Positions 8,522 to 17,771 of a stretch of 64,000 nt of DNA are shown here, one piece after another. The stretch covers positions 1 to 64,000 of the forward strand of contig NZ_VFYR02000004.1 of assembly GCF_006489205.2 (NCBI RefSeq), written 5' to 3'. The position numbers were made by a program, and so were the translations under genes. This DNA comes from Brevibacterium sp. XM4083. Its GTDB lineage: Bacteria; Actinomycetota; Actinomycetes; Actinomycetales; Brevibacteriaceae. The first letter of the stretch is position 1. Each line of letters opens with the position of its first letter. The notes beneath the pieces are model-generated. The model made no database searches. It had not been told where the DNA came from and saw only the letters and a list, made by a program, of their open reading frames with translations.

Positions 8522-10741
8522 GTGTCGGTTGAATACGTCAAGACCGAAGAGGGGCTGCCCCCGGTCGGTGTGGTGGAGAAGCCCCGGTGGACGCCGGGCA
8601 AGATCGTGCTCTGGGTGGCCATCGCCCTCATCGCCGGTGCGGGATGGACGATGGTCGCCTTCGTCCGCGGGGAGAACCTCTCGGCGAGCTGGTTCGTCGC
8701 CGCCGCCGTCGGCAGCTACCTCATCGGTTTCCGCTTCTACGCGAAGTTCATCGAGTGGAAGATCTGCCGTCCCGACCCGCGGCGGGCGACTCCGGCGGAG
8801 ATCAACGACAACGGCCGTGACTTCGCGCCGACGGACCGTCGCGTCCTCTTCGGCCACCACTTCGCCGCGATCTCCGGTGCCGGACCGCTCGTCGGCCCGA
8901 TCCTCGCCGCGCAGATGGGCTACCTGCCGGGCACCCTGTGGATCATCGTCGGCGTCATCCTCGCCGGCGGCGTCCAGGACTACATGGTCCTGTACTTCTC
9001 GGTGCGCCGCAACGGCCGCTCGCTCGGGCAGATGACCCGTGACGAACTCGGCAGGACCGGCGGTGTCATCGCCTCGATCGGCATCATCCTCATCATGGTC
9101 ATCCTCATCGCGGTCCTCGGCGTCGTCATCATCAACGCCCTCGCCGAGAGCCCCTGGGGCGTCTTCTCGATCGCGATGACCATTCCCATCGCCGTGTTCA
9201 TGGGCGTCTACATGCGCTACCTGCGTCCGGGCAAGGTCATCGAGACCTCGGTCATCGGCGTCGTCCTCCTGCTCGCGGCGATCATCGCCGGCGGCTGGGT
9301 CAACAGCTCCCCCGTCTGGTCGGAGGTCTTCACCCTCGACAAGGTGACGCTCGCATGGTGCCTGATGATCTACGGCTTCCTCGCCGCCGTCCTGCCCGTG
9401 TGGGTGCTCCTCGCCCCGCGCGACTACCTCTCGACGTTCATGAAGATCGGCACGATCGTGCTGCTCGCCGTCGGCATCCTCATCGTCAACCCGACCGTGC
9501 AGATGCCCGCGTTCACCGAGTTCGCGTTCAACTCCGCCGGTCCCGCCTTCGCCGGCGCGCTCTTCCCGTTCCTCTTCATCACGATCGCGTGCGGTGCGCT
9601 CTCGGGCTTCCACGCGCTCATCGCCTCGGGCACGACCCCGAAGCTCATCGAGAAGGAATCCCAGGCCCGACTCATCGGCTACGGCGGCATGCTCATGGAG
9701 TCCTTCGTCGCGATCATGGCGCTCGTCGCCGCGATCTGCCTCGACAAGGGCCTCTACTTCGCGATGAACGCCGCCGAACCGCTGACCGGCGGCACCGCCC
9801 AGGGCGCCGCGGACTTCATCAACAACTCCCTCGGCATGTCGGGGGTCGAGACGACGCCGCAGTTCCTCGAACAGGCCGCTCGCGACGTCGGTGAGGAGAG
9901 CATCGTCTCCCGCACCGGCGGCGCACCGACCCTCGCCATGGGCATGGCGCAGATCCTCCACAGCGTCTTCGGCGGACCGGCCTGGATGTCGTTCTGGTAC
10001 CACTTCGCCGTGATGTTCGAGGCGCTCTTCATCCTCACGACGATCGATGCCGGCACCCGTGTCGCCCGCTTCATGCTCAGCGACGCCCTCGGCAACTTCT
10101 CCAAGCGGTTCCGCGATCCCTCGTGGACTCCGGGCGCGTGGCTGACGACGGCGATCATGGTCGGCGCGTGGGGATCGATCCTGCTCATGGGGGTGACCGA
10201 TCCGCTCGGCGGCATCAACACCCTCTTCCCGCTCTTCGGCATCTCGAATCAGCTGCTCGCCGCGATCGCCCTCGCCGTGATCTTCGCGATCGTGTGCAAG
10301 ATGGGGCTCGCGCGCTACGCGTGGATCCCCGGCATCCCGCTGGCATGGGACCTCATCGTGACGATGACGGCGTCGTGGCAGAAGATCTTCTCCGCCGACC
10401 CCAAGCTCGGCTACTGGGCCCAGCATTTCGCGTACCGCGATGCGCTGGCCGCGGGAGAGACCTCGCTCGGGGCCACCCAGGGGGTCGAGGCGATGAGCGC
10501 GGTCGTGCGCAACACCTTCGTTCAGGGCACGCTGTCGATCATCTTCGCCCTCCTCGTCGCCATGGTCGTCGTCATGGCGCTGTGGAAGTCGATCGAAGCC
10601 ATCCGCAAGGGCTCCCTGCCGACGACGGAGGAGCCGTTCACCGAGACGAAGCTCTTCGCCCCCGCCGGCCTCATCGCCCGCCGGTCCGAACGCGAGGTCC
10701 AGGCCCAGTGGGACGAACGGTCGGGCAGGAGTCGACCATGA
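8522..10741 (+). CDS. cstA: Carbon starvation protein A, peptide/pyruvate transporter family
   Basis: This is a very hydrophobic 739-residue membrane protein with many transmembrane segments. Family motifs include [25 protein letters not shown] near residue 115 and the central [27 protein letters not shown]. CstA proteins are pyruvate or peptide importers that are often induced on carbon limitation; substrate choice cannot be read from sequence. GTG 8522 is preferred because AGGAGG lies 5 nt upstream; an in-frame GTG at 8432 would add 30 polar residues. The stop overlaps the next start (ATGA at 10738), so it forms a tight pair with the YbdD-like gene. Confidence 0.93.
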   Translation: MSVEYVKTEEGLPPVGVVEKPRWTPGKIVLWVAIALIAGAGWTMVAFVRGENLSASWFVAAAVGSYLIGFRFYAKFIEWKICRPDPRRATPAEINDNGRDFAPTDRRVLFGHHFAAISGAGPLVGPILAAQMGYLPGTLWIIVGVILAGGVQDYMVLYFSVRRNGRSLGQMTRDELGRTGGVIASIGIILIMVILIAVLGVVIINALAESPWGVFSIAMTIPIAVFMGVYMRYLRPGKVIETSVIGVVLLLAAIIAGGWVNSSPVWSEVFTLDKVTLAWCLMIYGFLAAVLPVWVLLAPRDYLSTFMKIGTIVLLAVGILIVNPTVQMPAFTEFAFNSAGPAFAGALFPFLFITIACGALSGFHALIASGTTPKLIEKESQARLIGYGGMLMESFVAIMALVAAICLDKGLYFAMNAAEPLTGGTAQGAADFINNSLGMSGVETTPQFLEQAARDVGEESIVSRTGGAPTLAMGMAQILHSVFGGPAWMSFWYHFAVMFEALFILTTIDAGTRVARFMLSDALGNFSKRFRDPSWTPGAWLTTAIMVGAWGSILLMGVTDPLGGINTLFPLFGISNQLLAAIALAVIFAIVCKMGLARYAWIPGIPLAWDLIVTMTASWQKIFSADPKLGYWAQHFAYRDALAAGETSLGATQGVEAMSAVVRNTFVQGTLSIIFALLVAMVVVMALWKSIEAIRKGSLPTTEEPFTETKLFAPAGLIARRSEREVQAQWDERSGRSRP

Positions 10742-10974
10742 CCGAGACACCGCTGCTGACCCGAGTCGCAAGGAATCCGTGGGGGTCCCTGCGCCGCGGC
10801 GGGGCCTGGCTGCTCTGGTACCTCAAAGAGATCATGGGTGAGAACGCCTACCTCCACTACCTCGAGTCCTATGAGCGCCGCCACGGCACCCGTGAGGGCG
10901 CGATGGGAGAGCGGGAGTTCTGGCGCGACCACACCGATGAACAGGACCGCAACCCGAAGGCGCGCTGCTGCTGA
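10738..10974 (+). CDS. YbdD/YjiX family (DUF466) small protein, partner of CstA
   Basis: This 78-residue protein has the DUF466 pattern: an amphipathic N-terminus followed by YLKEIMGENAYLHYLESYERRH and GEREFWRDHTDEQ. Related proteins (YbdD, YjiX) are encoded just after cstA or btsT in many bacteria, and are thought to act with the transporter. Start overlap with cstA (ATGA) means translational coupling. It ends in NPKARCC. The stop codon lies inside the base of a 30-bp hairpin. Confidence 0.88.
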   Translation: MTETPLLTRVARNPWGSLRRGGAWLLWYLKEIMGENAYLHYLESYERRHGTREGAMGEREFWRDHTDEQDRNPKARCC

Positions 10975-11036
10975 GACTGCCGATGCCCAGGGTGTGAACC
11001 GTCCAGACGGTCCACACCCTGGGCATCGGCGGTCTC
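10973..11036. terminator. Very long hairpin terminating the cstA operon
   Basis: The arms 10973-11002 and 11007-11036 pair over 30 positions with one G-U and one A-C mismatch, around a 4-nt CCAG loop. The left arm begins inside the ybdD stop codon. No U-tract follows, as is common for actinobacterial terminators. Confidence 0.8.
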
Positions 11037-11088
11037 ACGTCGATAGACGGTCTTCCCCGCTGATGTGGTCATCGGGGAGGATGGACGG

Positions 11089-11646
11089 GTGCGAATGTGG
11101 GTGTTTCTGGCAGGAGCGATCCTCGCCGAGGTGACGGGGACGCTGTCGATGAAGGCGGCGATCGACCATCCGGCCCTCTACATCCTCATGGCCCTCGGGT
11201 ATGCCGCCGCGTTCGTCTTCCTCAGCCTCACGCTGCGGTCGGGAATGCCGCTCGGCATCGCCTACGGGATCTGGGGTGCCTCGGGAGTCGCGCTCACGGC
11301 CGCCGCCTCGGCGCTGCTCTTCGCCGAGCCGATCACCGTCGTCATGGCACTCGGCATCGTCGCCATCATGGCCGGGGTCATCCTCGTCGAAGTCGGCCAC
11401 CGCGGGCAGGCCCGGCCGACCGTCGCCGCCACCGAAGCGGAGTACCCGCCGGCCGCCGCCACCGAGGCGGTGCACCCGGCAGTCGCCTCCGAGGCGGTGC
11501 ACCCCGCCGAGGCAGAGCACCCCGCCGAGTCGCCTCAGCGGGAGGCGAAGCCGGAGGATCGCGGGGAAGCGGAGTCGCTCCGGTCGGGGCCGACATCGCA
11601 GGCTTGCCGGTCAGTCGATTCGCAGGCTCGTCAGGAGGAGTCATGA
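11089..11646 (+). CDS. SMR family efflux subunit with a long hydrophilic C-terminal tail
   Basis: The first ~105 residues form a four-helix small multidrug resistance protein. Glu14 in AGAILAEVTGT is the essential proton/substrate-coupling residue, and GIAYGIWGASGVALTA matches the family signature of helix 3. Unlike normal SMR proteins (105-115 residues), it continues for ~80 residues in a Pro/Ala/Glu/His-rich tail with degenerate repeats (TEAVHPA-like). GTG 11089 is chosen since GGGGAGG lies 8 nt upstream; ATG 11095 is possible. It overlaps the next SMR gene by ATGA, which indicates a heterodimeric pump such as EbrAB or YkkCD. Confidence 0.87.
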   Translation: MRMWVFLAGAILAEVTGTLSMKAAIDHPALYILMALGYAAAFVFLSLTLRSGMPLGIAYGIWGASGVALTAAASALLFAEPITVVMALGIVAIMAGVILVEVGHRGQARPTVAATEAEYPPAAATEAVHPAVASEAVHPAEAEHPAESPQREAKPEDRGEAESLRSGPTSQACRSVDSQARQEES

Positions 11647-11972
11647 TCCTCGGCTGGGCGCTCCTCATCGGCGCGATCCTCCTCGAGGTCGCGGCGACCA
11701 TCTGCCTGCGCGTGGCCTCGGTGGGCGGCTCGAAATGGTGGTACGCGGGTGTGGCCGGCGGCTACATCGTCTCCTTCAGCCTTCTCAGCCTCACCCTGCG
11801 CACCGGCTTCCCCCTCGGCGTCGCCTACGGGATCTGGGCGGCCACCGGTGTCGCGCTGACCGCGATCGCCGGACGCGTGCTCTTCCAGGAGCGCCTGACG
11901 AGGCTCATGGTCGCCGGCATCGGCCTCATCATCGTCGGTGTCCTCCTCATCGAGGTCGGCTCCGCGCACTGA
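11643..11972 (+). CDS. SMR family efflux subunit (second partner)
   Basis: This 109-residue four-helix protein has the conserved Glu15 (IGAILLEVAAT), the YGIWAATGVALTAIAG signature and the usual length. With the preceding gene it should form a heterodimeric proton-coupled exporter. The drugs or guanidinium-type substrates are not predictable. ATG 11643 overlaps the previous stop. No regulator is adjacent. Confidence 0.9.
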   Translation: MILGWALLIGAILLEVAATICLRVASVGGSKWWYAGVAGGYIVSFSLLSLTLRTGFPLGVAYGIWAATGVALTAIAGRVLFQERLTRLMVAGIGLIIVGVLLIEVGSAH

Positions 11973-11990
11973 TGTCAGCGGCGTCGGCCA

Positions 11991-12038
11991 CGGCGGCTTC
12001 GATCCGCAGCCCCTGACTGTCGATCCGCGAAGCCGCCG
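11991..12038. terminator. Possible bidirectional terminator between the SMR pair and exonuclease III
   Basis: CGGCGGCTTCG (11991-12001) and CGAAGCCGCCG (12028-12038) form a perfect 11-bp stem with a 26-nt loop, between two convergent genes. Confidence 0.5.
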
Positions 12039-12072
12039 CCGCGGCACTGCCTCGGCGCCGCGGCGGCTCACC

Positions 12073-12885
12073 TCACTGCGGGGCGGGCAGGTCGTAGTCG
12101 ATGACGAGCGGGGCATGATCCGACCAGCGCTCAGCCCAGCTGTTCGCCCGGTCGACGGTCGCGACCGTCGCCGTTCCGGCCAGTCCCGGAGTGGCCATGT
12201 GATAGTCGATGCGCCACCCTGCGTCGTTGTCGAAGGCCTGCCCGCGCATCGACCACCACGTGTAGGGCCCGTCGATGTCACCGGCAAGCTGCCGGTGGAC
12301 GTCGACGAAGCCGACATCGCCGAAGAACCCGTCGAAGTACGCGCGCTCCTCCGGCAGGAAGCCGGCCTTCTTCCGGTTCGCCTTCCAGTTCTTGAGATCC
12401 CGTTCGGTGTGGCAGACGTTGAGGTCACCGGTGACGAGCACGTGGTCGGCGGTCGCGGCGAGCTGCGGCATCCGCTCGGTCATCCGGTCGAGGAACCGGT
12501 ACTTGTCGTCCTGCTTCGGGGTGCCTGCCTCACCGGAGTGGACGTAGGCGGAGACGAGGGTGAGCAGAGTGCCGTCGCCGAGGCGGTAGTCCGTCTCCAG
12601 CCACCGTCCGGCCCGATCGAAGTAGCCGTCGGACCCGATCCCCTCACGCGTCTCCACCGGGGCGGCCTTCGCCATGACGGCGACCCCGGCCCGGCCCTTC
12701 GCCTCGGCGTCGTGGCTGATCGTCGTGTACCCGCTCTCCTCGAGGACTCCGAGCGCGATGTCGTTGGCCGCGCGGACCTCCTGGAGGGTGATGAAGTCCG
12801 GAGCGGAGGCGTCGACCCAGGCGGGCATCCCCTTCCGCCAGGCTGCTCGGACTCCGTTGACGTTGACTGAGGCAATGCGAATCAT
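12073..12885 (-). CDS. xth: Exodeoxyribonuclease III (AP endonuclease family 1)
   Basis: This 270-residue metal-dependent nuclease of the endonuclease/exonuclease/phosphatase fold acts in base-excision repair. Active-site motifs are in order: SVNVNGVRA, DFITLQEVRA (metal-binding Glu), SAYVHSG (Tyr), LVTGDLNVCH (Asp/Asn), WRIDYHM and the C-terminal WSDHAPLVIDY (catalytic His). ATG 12885 gives the family N-terminus MIRIASVNVNG; an in-frame extension to 12972 would run into the divergent GNAT gene. Confidence 0.94.
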   Translation of the reverse strand: MIRIASVNVNGVRAAWRKGMPAWVDASAPDFITLQEVRAANDIALGVLEESGYTTISHDAEAKGRAGVAVMAKAAPVETREGIGSDGYFDRAGRWLETDYRLGDGTLLTLVSAYVHSGEAGTPKQDDKYRFLDRMTERMPQLAATADHVLVTGDLNVCHTERDLKNWKANRKKAGFLPEERAYFDGFFGDVGFVDVHRQLAGDIDGPYTWWSMRGQAFDNDAGWRIDYHMATPGLAGTATVATVDRANSWAERWSDHAPLVIDYDLPAPQ

Positions 12886-12971
12886 GTGCTCTATGATGAC
12901 AGAGCGAACTGCTCTTGCGCGCTCCGCGTTATAGGGTGGGAATTGAGAAACTGCCGACCTGAGGAGGCGCA

Positions 12972-13460
12972 ATGGCCGAAGAGGAGACTTTCGACGCCGA
13001 GGAGCTGAGCATCAGCCCGCTCGACGAAGTCGACGCCAGAGAGATGCGGGAATTCCTGCTCAGCGCCCAAGAGAACTTCTGGGGAGATCGCGACCTGCGC
13101 GCCGATCACGACGCGTACTGGTTCCGTCAGTTCGTCGCCTCCGGGCTCGTCGCGCGCTACCGCAGTCAGATCGTCGGCTACCTCCTCGGAGTCATCCCGC
13201 AGGAGGGTCCCGGCTACATCCACCTCGTCGCCGCACACAAGGACTTCCGGCATCACGGCATCGGTCGTGAGCTCTACCAGCGGTTCATCGACCATTCCCG
13301 CAAACTGCGCGTCGACTCGGTGCAGGCGACGACGATGCCCGATTCGTCGGGAGCGATCTCCTTCCACTCCTCGATGGGCTTCAGCGGCGAACTCGTCGAG
13401 GACTACGCCGGCCCCGGCAATCCCCGCGTGTTCTTCGAACTCAAGCTCGACCAGGACTGA
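12972..13460 (+). CDS. GNAT family N-acetyltransferase
   Basis: This 162-residue single-domain protein has the acetyl-CoA pyrophosphate-binding motif RHHGIGREL (Q/RxxGxG/A) in the middle, preceded by the beta4 strand YIHLVAAHKDFR, and a C-terminal FHSSMGFSGE segment. The substrate is unknown. An acidic 15-residue N-terminus precedes the domain. ATG follows GAGGAGG at good spacing. It is monocistronic and ends in a clear hairpin. Confidence 0.87.
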   Translation: MAEEETFDAEELSISPLDEVDAREMREFLLSAQENFWGDRDLRADHDAYWFRQFVASGLVARYRSQIVGYLLGVIPQEGPGYIHLVAAHKDFRHHGIGRELYQRFIDHSRKLRVDSVQATTMPDSSGAISFHSSMGFSGELVEDYAGPGNPRVFFELKLDQD

Positions 13461-13476
13461 GTCTCCTCACCACATC

Positions 13477-13514
13477 GACGGCCCGGTCACCTGCAGCGAG
13501 GTGACCGGGCCGTC
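13477..13514 (+). terminator. Terminator after the GNAT gene
   Basis: A perfect 16-bp stem, GACGGCCCGGTCACCT (13477-13492) and its complement (13499-13514), has a 6-nt GCAGCG loop and is followed by GTCGTT. Confidence 0.8.
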
Positions 13515-13592
13515 GTCGTTGCGCTCCCCGGAGCACGGGACAGCGGCGGCACCGGAACAAGTCACGGCACCGGGACAGTCCGGAGACGCGGG

Positions 13593-14258
13593 TCACAGTC
13601 CGCTGAGCATCCGGATCGCCAGTGCCGCGATGACGCTCGCGGAGACGATTCCCCCGACTCGGCGACCGGTCGGTGAGAGCAGCAGACGGCCGGCACCGCG
13701 ACCGATGAGGACGAGGATGCAGTGCCAGGACGCCGAGGCGATGACGATGCCGGCCAGCAGGGCTGCGGAGTCCGCGGCACCGGCGGAGGCGAGCAGACCG
13801 CCCGAGAGCACCACGGAGACGAAGTAGAGCAGCGGCCAGGGGTTGAGTCCGGTGAGGGTGAAGAAGAGCAGCCCCTCACGCAGCGGTGAGCGCGGTTCGC
13901 CCCTCGCGGCCGCGCAGTCGTCGCTCGCGTCCGCATGGTCGTTCTCGCGCCGGAAGCCGTCGATGGCGATCCGCCCAGCGAGGAAGAGGAGGAGTCCCGC
14001 CCCGGCGACCGTCACCGGCACCTGCCACGGTGTGATGAGCCTGGCGGCCGCGGTCCCGCCGACCACCGCCGCGAGGGCGTAGAGGGCATCGGCAGCGACC
14101 GCTCCCGTCGCGGCGGCGAGACCGTGGCGCAGCGAGGACGTCGCCGTGCGCTGGATGAGGAGCACGGCCACCGCACCGACCGGGATCGCCAGTCCGAAGC
14201 CTGCCCAGAGTCCGTATCCGAAGGTTTCCCACATGCCTCCACCGTGCCCGGTGCGCAT
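13593..14258 (-). CDS. LysE family amino-acid exporter
   Basis: This 221-residue (or 213-residue) integral membrane protein has the LysE/RhtB pattern: N-terminal GLWAGFGLAIPVGAVAVLLIQ with the conserved Pro-Gly, a hydrophilic loop after helix 3, and a second half beginning LREGLLFFTLTGLNPWPLLYF. LysE/ArgO members export lysine, arginine or related amino acids. The divergent LysR-type gene supports substrate-induced export. The start is uncertain. ATG 14258 lacks an obvious ribosome-binding site. ATG 14234 (MWETFG) has GGAGG only 1 nt upstream, too close for normal use. Confidence 0.85.
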   Translation of the reverse strand: MRTGHGGGMWETFGYGLWAGFGLAIPVGAVAVLLIQRTATSSLRHGLAAATGAVAADALYALAAVVGGTAAARLITPWQVPVTVAGAGLLLFLAGRIAIDGFRRENDHADASDDCAAARGEPRSPLREGLLFFTLTGLNPWPLLYFVSVVLSGGLLASAGAADSAALLAGIVIASASWHCILVLIGRGAGRLLLSPTGRRVGGIVSASVIAALAIRMLSGL

Positions 14259-14288
14259 CGTGTGCGTCCATCGAATGTTTCGCGACGA

Positions 14289-14298
14289 ACTGTACAGT
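14289..14298. promoter_or_regulatory. Palindromic ACTGTACAGT giving a -10 box in both directions
   Basis: The palindrome contains TACAGT on both strands. On plus it (14293-14298) lies 8 nt before the LysR start and suggests a leaderless mRNA. On minus (14294-14289) it lies 30 bp before the LysE start at 14258. RNA polymerases for the two genes would compete for one site. Confidence 0.45.
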
Positions 14299-14306
14299 GA
14301 ATCACT

Positions 14307-15257
14307 ATGATCGACCCGCGCCTGAAATCGCTCGCCGCCGTCCGTGACACCGGCACGGTCACCGCGGCCGCCGCGCTCCTCCACGTCACGCCGTCGACGA
14401 TCTCCCAGCACCTGCGCGGACTCGCCCGCGTCGTCGGTGCCGATCTCGTCGAACCCGTCGGTCGCAACGTCAGGCTCACTCCCGCCGCCGAGGTCGTCCT
14501 CGCGCATGCGACGGCGCTCAACGCCGAGTGGGAGGCCACCCTCGCCGACCTCGCAGCCCTGCGCTCAGCCGGTCGCGCCCGGCTGCGGATCTCCGCCGTC
14601 GCCTCGGCGATCGTCGCCCTCGTCTGTCCCGCGGTGGCCCGGCTGCCGGAGATCGCGGTGGAGATCGGTGAGGACGCGGTGCGCGACCGGTTCCGCATGC
14701 TCGCCGAGTCCGAGACGGACATCGTCGTGACTCTGGAGGCCACGCTCCCGGACAGCGCTGCCGATTCGGCCGGCACGACGGCGACGACCGACGACGGCGG
14801 GCCGTGGGAGGTGCGCGAGCTGCTCACTGAGCCCCTCGACGTCATCGTCGAACCCGGGCACCCGCTCGCAGGCAACGAGCGGGTCGGACTCTCGGCTCTC
14901 GCTGCGGAGACGTGGATCGGCGCCGGTGACCTCAGAGACCAGAAGGCGCTCTTCCTCCGCCTCTGCGCCCAGGCCGGATTCACTCCTCACCTGCGACACG
15001 ACGCTCTCGACTGGGGCGCGATCATCGCTCTCGTCGAATACGGGCACGGCATCGCCCTGCTCCCCCGCACGATCAGGATCGCCCCGGAGTCCGGGGTCCA
15101 TCGTCTCGAGCTGGGCTGGCCGGACTCCCACACCGTTCCGCACCGGCGCCTGCGCGCCTACATCCGCGCCGGCAGCGCCTCCCATCCGACGATCGCCGCC
15201 GGACTCGAGGCGCTCACCGCGCAGGGACGGCGACTGGCGGACACCGGCACCGTGTGA
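14307..15257 (+). CDS. LysR family transcriptional regulator of the LysE gene
   Basis: This 316-residue protein has an N-terminal winged helix-turn-helix (TGTVTAAAALLHVTPSTISQHLRGLARVVGADLVEP, 17-51) and a C-terminal periplasmic-binding-protein-like effector domain with LTEPLDVIVEPGHPLAGNE. The divergent arrangement with a LysE exporter is that of LysG/lysE, where the regulator senses an intracellular amino acid. The effector is inferred only from this context. There is no Shine-Dalgarno sequence, and TACAGT ends 8 nt before ATG, so translation is probably leaderless. Confidence 0.9.
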   Translation: MIDPRLKSLAAVRDTGTVTAAAALLHVTPSTISQHLRGLARVVGADLVEPVGRNVRLTPAAEVVLAHATALNAEWEATLADLAALRSAGRARLRISAVASAIVALVCPAVARLPEIAVEIGEDAVRDRFRMLAESETDIVVTLEATLPDSAADSAGTTATTDDGGPWEVRELLTEPLDVIVEPGHPLAGNERVGLSALAAETWIGAGDLRDQKALFLRLCAQAGFTPHLRHDALDWGAIIALVEYGHGIALLPRTIRIAPESGVHRLELGWPDSHTVPHRRLRAYIRAGSASHPTIAAGLEALTAQGRRLADTGTV

Positions 15258-15325
15258 CCGGGTCTGCCTGACAGGCGCAGATGTGACCGGGCTTCCATGA
15301 CCGGTCACCCGGCCTGGTGTGAATA

Positions 15326-15358
15326 CGGAAACGGCCCGGGGCATCCGGGCCGTTTCCG
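15326..15358 (+). terminator. Terminator after the LysR gene
   Basis: A perfect 14-bp stem, CGGAAACGGCCCGG (15326-15339) with CCGGGCCGTTTCCG (15345-15358), has a 5-nt loop. It lies between convergent lysR and folD. Confidence 0.8.
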
Positions 15359-15434
15359 GTCGTCAGTCGACGCTCGACGGTCGTCAGTCGACGCTCGACG
15401 CTCGACGGTCGACGGTCGTCAGTCGCCGCTCGAC
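15358..15434. repeat. Three-copy 21-bp tandem repeat beside folD
   Basis: Two perfect adjacent 21-bp units lie at 15358-15378 and 15379-15399, each containing GTCGTCAGTCGACGCTCGAC. They are followed by a 14-bp partial unit and a third copy with one mismatch (15414-15434). The array starts on the last base of the lysR terminator and ends 14 bp before the folD stop. CGAC/GTCG units make it highly self-complementary. Confidence 0.85.
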
Positions 15435-15447
15435 GGTCGATGCTCGG

Positions 15448-16329
15448 TCACTCGGCGGAGCGCGCCGCCATGTCGACGACGTTCTGCAGCAGCAGGGCCC
15501 GGGTCATCGGACCGACGCCACCGGGGTTGGGCGAGATCCAGCCGGCCACCTCGGCGACTCCGGGATCGACGTCGCCGACGATCGTCGACTTGCCGGTCTC
15601 GGGGTCCTCCTCCCGGGAGACGCCGACGTCGAGGACGATCGCGCCGGGCTTGACGTCCTCGGGCTTGACGAGGCGCGGGGACCCGGCAGCGGCGACGATG
15701 ATGTCGGCCTGGGCGAGCAGCTCGGGCAGGTTCGTCGTGCCCGTGTGGGTCAGGGTCACCGTCGCGTTGTACTCCCGGCGGGTGAGCAGGGAGCCGATCG
15801 AACGGCCGACGGTGACGCCGCGGCCGATGACGACGACGTGCTTGCCGGGCAGGTCGATCCCGTTGCGCACCATGAGTTCGATGACACCGCGCGGGGTGCA
15901 CGGCAGCGGCGTCGTGATCTCCCGGCTGACGTTGAGCATGAGTCGGCCGAGGTTCGTCGGGTGGAGACCGTCGGCGTCCTTGGCCGGGTCGATGCGCTCG
16001 AGCACCGCATCGGTGTCGATGTGGTCCGGCAGCGGCAACTGGACGATGTAGCCGGTGCACGCGTCGTTGGCGTTGAGCTCGTCGATGACGGCGAAGAGCT
16101 CGTCCTGGGTGATCGTCTCGGGCAGATCGCGGCGGATCGACTCGATGCCGACCTCGGCGCAGTCGCGGTGCTTGCCGGCGACGTACCACTTCGATCCGGG
16201 ATCGTCACCGACGAGGACGGTGCCGAGTCCGGGGACGATGCCCTGTGCGGCGAGACGGGCGACCTCGGCGCGCATCTCGTCCTTCATCTGCGCGGCGGCG
16301 GCCTTGCCGTCGAGGATCTGCGCTGCCAT
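15448..16329 (-). CDS. folD: Bifunctional methylenetetrahydrofolate dehydrogenase/methenyltetrahydrofolate cyclohydrolase
   Basis: This 293-residue enzyme interconverts 5,10-methylene-, methenyl- and 10-formyl-tetrahydrofolate using NADP. Signatures are present: [23 protein letters not shown] (substrate site with catalytic Lys in YVAGKHR), QLPLPDHI, the Rossmann motif [15 protein letters not shown], and the C-terminal [16 protein letters not shown]. Its start codon overlaps the glyA stop by one base, so the two are translated from one mRNA. Together with purU opposite, this makes a compact one-carbon locus. Confidence 0.96.
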   Translation of the reverse strand: MAAQILDGKAAAAQMKDEMRAEVARLAAQGIVPGLGTVLVGDDPGSKWYVAGKHRDCAEVGIESIRRDLPETITQDELFAVIDELNANDACTGYIVQLPLPDHIDTDAVLERIDPAKDADGLHPTNLGRLMLNVSREITTPLPCTPRGVIELMVRNGIDLPGKHVVVIGRGVTVGRSIGSLLTRREYNATVTLTHTGTTNLPELLAQADIIVAAAGSPRLVKPEDVKPGAIVLDVGVSREEDPETGKSTIVGDVDPGVAEVAGWISPNPGGVGPMTRALLLQNVVDMAARSAE

Positions 16330-17603
16330 CAGTACTGCTCCAGTCCTTCATAGAGGGGGAAGTCATCGCTGAGCTTCTTCACCCGAGCCGCGAGCGCCTC
16401 GACGTCGGCGCCGGGCTTGAGCGCCTCGGCGATGACGTCGGCGACCTCGGTGAATTCCTTGTCGCCGAAACCGCGGGTCGCGAGTGCCGGGGTGCCGATC
16501 CGCAGTCCCGAGGTGACCATCGGCGGACGCGGGTCGAAGGGGACGGCGTTGCGGTTGACGGTGATGCCGACCTCGTGGAGGAGGTCCTCGGCCTGCTGGC
16601 CGTCGAGGGCGGAGTTGCGGAGGTCGACGAGGACGAGGTGGACGTCGGTGCCGCCGGTGAGCACGGTGGCGCCCGCCTCGGCGACGTCAGCGGCGAGGAG
16701 GCGCTCGGCGAGGATCTGCGCGCCGCGCACGGTGCGCTCCTGCCGGTCGCGGAACTCCTCGGAGGCGGCGAGCTTGAAGGCCACGGCCTTCGCGGCGATG
16801 ACATGCATGAGGGGGCCGCCCTGCTGGCCGGGGAAGACGGCCGAGTTGAGCTTCTTCGCGTACTCCTCCTTGCCGAGGATGAAGCCCGACCGGGGTCCGC
16901 CGATCGTCTTGTGCACCGTCGAGGAGACGACGTCGGCGAAGGGCACCGGGTTGGGGTGGAGTCCGGCGGCGACGAGACCGGCGAAGTGGGCCATGTCCAC
17001 CCACAGCTTCGCTCCGACCTCGTCGGCGATGTCGCGGAAGGCCTGGAAGTCGAGCTGGCGGGGGTACGCCGACCATCCGGCGACGATGACCTCGGGACGG
17101 TGGTCGAGGGCCTTTTGCCGCACCTGGTCCATGTCGATGCGGTACGTGTCGGGGTCGACCTCGTACGACGCCACATCGTAGAGGCGACCGGAGAAGTTGA
17201 TCTTCATGCCGTGCGTGAGGTGGCCGCCGTGGGCGAGCGAGAGGCCGAGCATCTTGTCGCCCTGGCGGGCGAGCGCGTGCATGACCGCGGCGTTGGCCGA
17301 GGCGCCGGAGTGCGGCTGGACGTTGGCGTACTCGGCGCCGAAGAGGCTCTTGGCGCGGTCGATCGCGAGATCCTCGGCGATGTCGACGAACTCGCAGCCG
17401 CCGTAGTAGCGCTTGCCCGGGTACCCTTCCGCATACTTGTTCGTCAGCACCGAGCCCTGCGCCTCGAGAACGGCGCGCGGCACGAAGTTCTCCGAGGCGA
17501 TCATCTCAAGCGTCGACCGCTGTCGCCCCAGCTCGAGGTCGAGGACTTCGGCGATCTGCGGGTCGATGTCGGCAAGCGAAGCCTGCAGCGAGGATTCGGA
17601 CAT
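16329..17603 (-). CDS. glyA: Serine hydroxymethyltransferase
   Basis: This 424-residue PLP enzyme transfers the serine hydroxymethyl group to tetrahydrofolate, giving glycine and methylene-THF. It shows the classic N-terminal [20 protein letters not shown], the THF-side [15 protein letters not shown], and the PLP lysine in [15 protein letters not shown]. Full family length. ATG 17603 lies before [12 protein letters not shown]. It is first gene of the glyA-folD operon. A TAGCAT -10-like element is visible on the minus strand at 17672-17667. No riboswitch was recognised in the 298-bp gap to purU. Confidence 0.96.
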   Translation of the reverse strand: MSESSLQASLADIDPQIAEVLDLELGRQRSTLEMIASENFVPRAVLEAQGSVLTNKYAEGYPGKRYYGGCEFVDIAEDLAIDRAKSLFGAEYANVQPHSGASANAAVMHALARQGDKMLGLSLAHGGHLTHGMKINFSGRLYDVASYEVDPDTYRIDMDQVRQKALDHRPEVIVAGWSAYPRQLDFQAFRDIADEVGAKLWVDMAHFAGLVAAGLHPNPVPFADVVSSTVHKTIGGPRSGFILGKEEYAKKLNSAVFPGQQGGPLMHVIAAKAVAFKLAASEEFRDRQERTVRGAQILAERLLAADVAEAGATVLTGGTDVHLVLVDLRNSALDGQQAEDLLHEVGITVNRNAVPFDPRPPMVTSGLRIGTPALATRGFGDKEFTEVADVIAEALKPGADVEALAARVKKLSDDFPLYEGLEQY

Positions 17604-17771
17604 GGTTGCACTCCTGTGGCGTCGAGATTCGGCGGCGCGGTCTTCCCCCGCGCGCGTTCCGAGGCAATGCTAACAGCGAAGCCCCGGCCCCCGCCCGGCC
17701 GCCCGCCAGCCGGAGGCCTGGGCGGCTGCGGGTCCGAGGGGCGGGCAGGGTCGCCCGCGAGACCACCTGTG

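Noticed and set aside
8375..10771. A 798-codon open frame on the minus strand opposite cstA
   Set aside because: The product is Asp/Arg/His/Glu-rich low-complexity sequence with no domain, and cstA on the other strand is certain.
13461..13592. A further gene after the GNAT terminator
   Set aside because: Only the terminator and GC-rich sequence with no start signal or coding pattern are seen.
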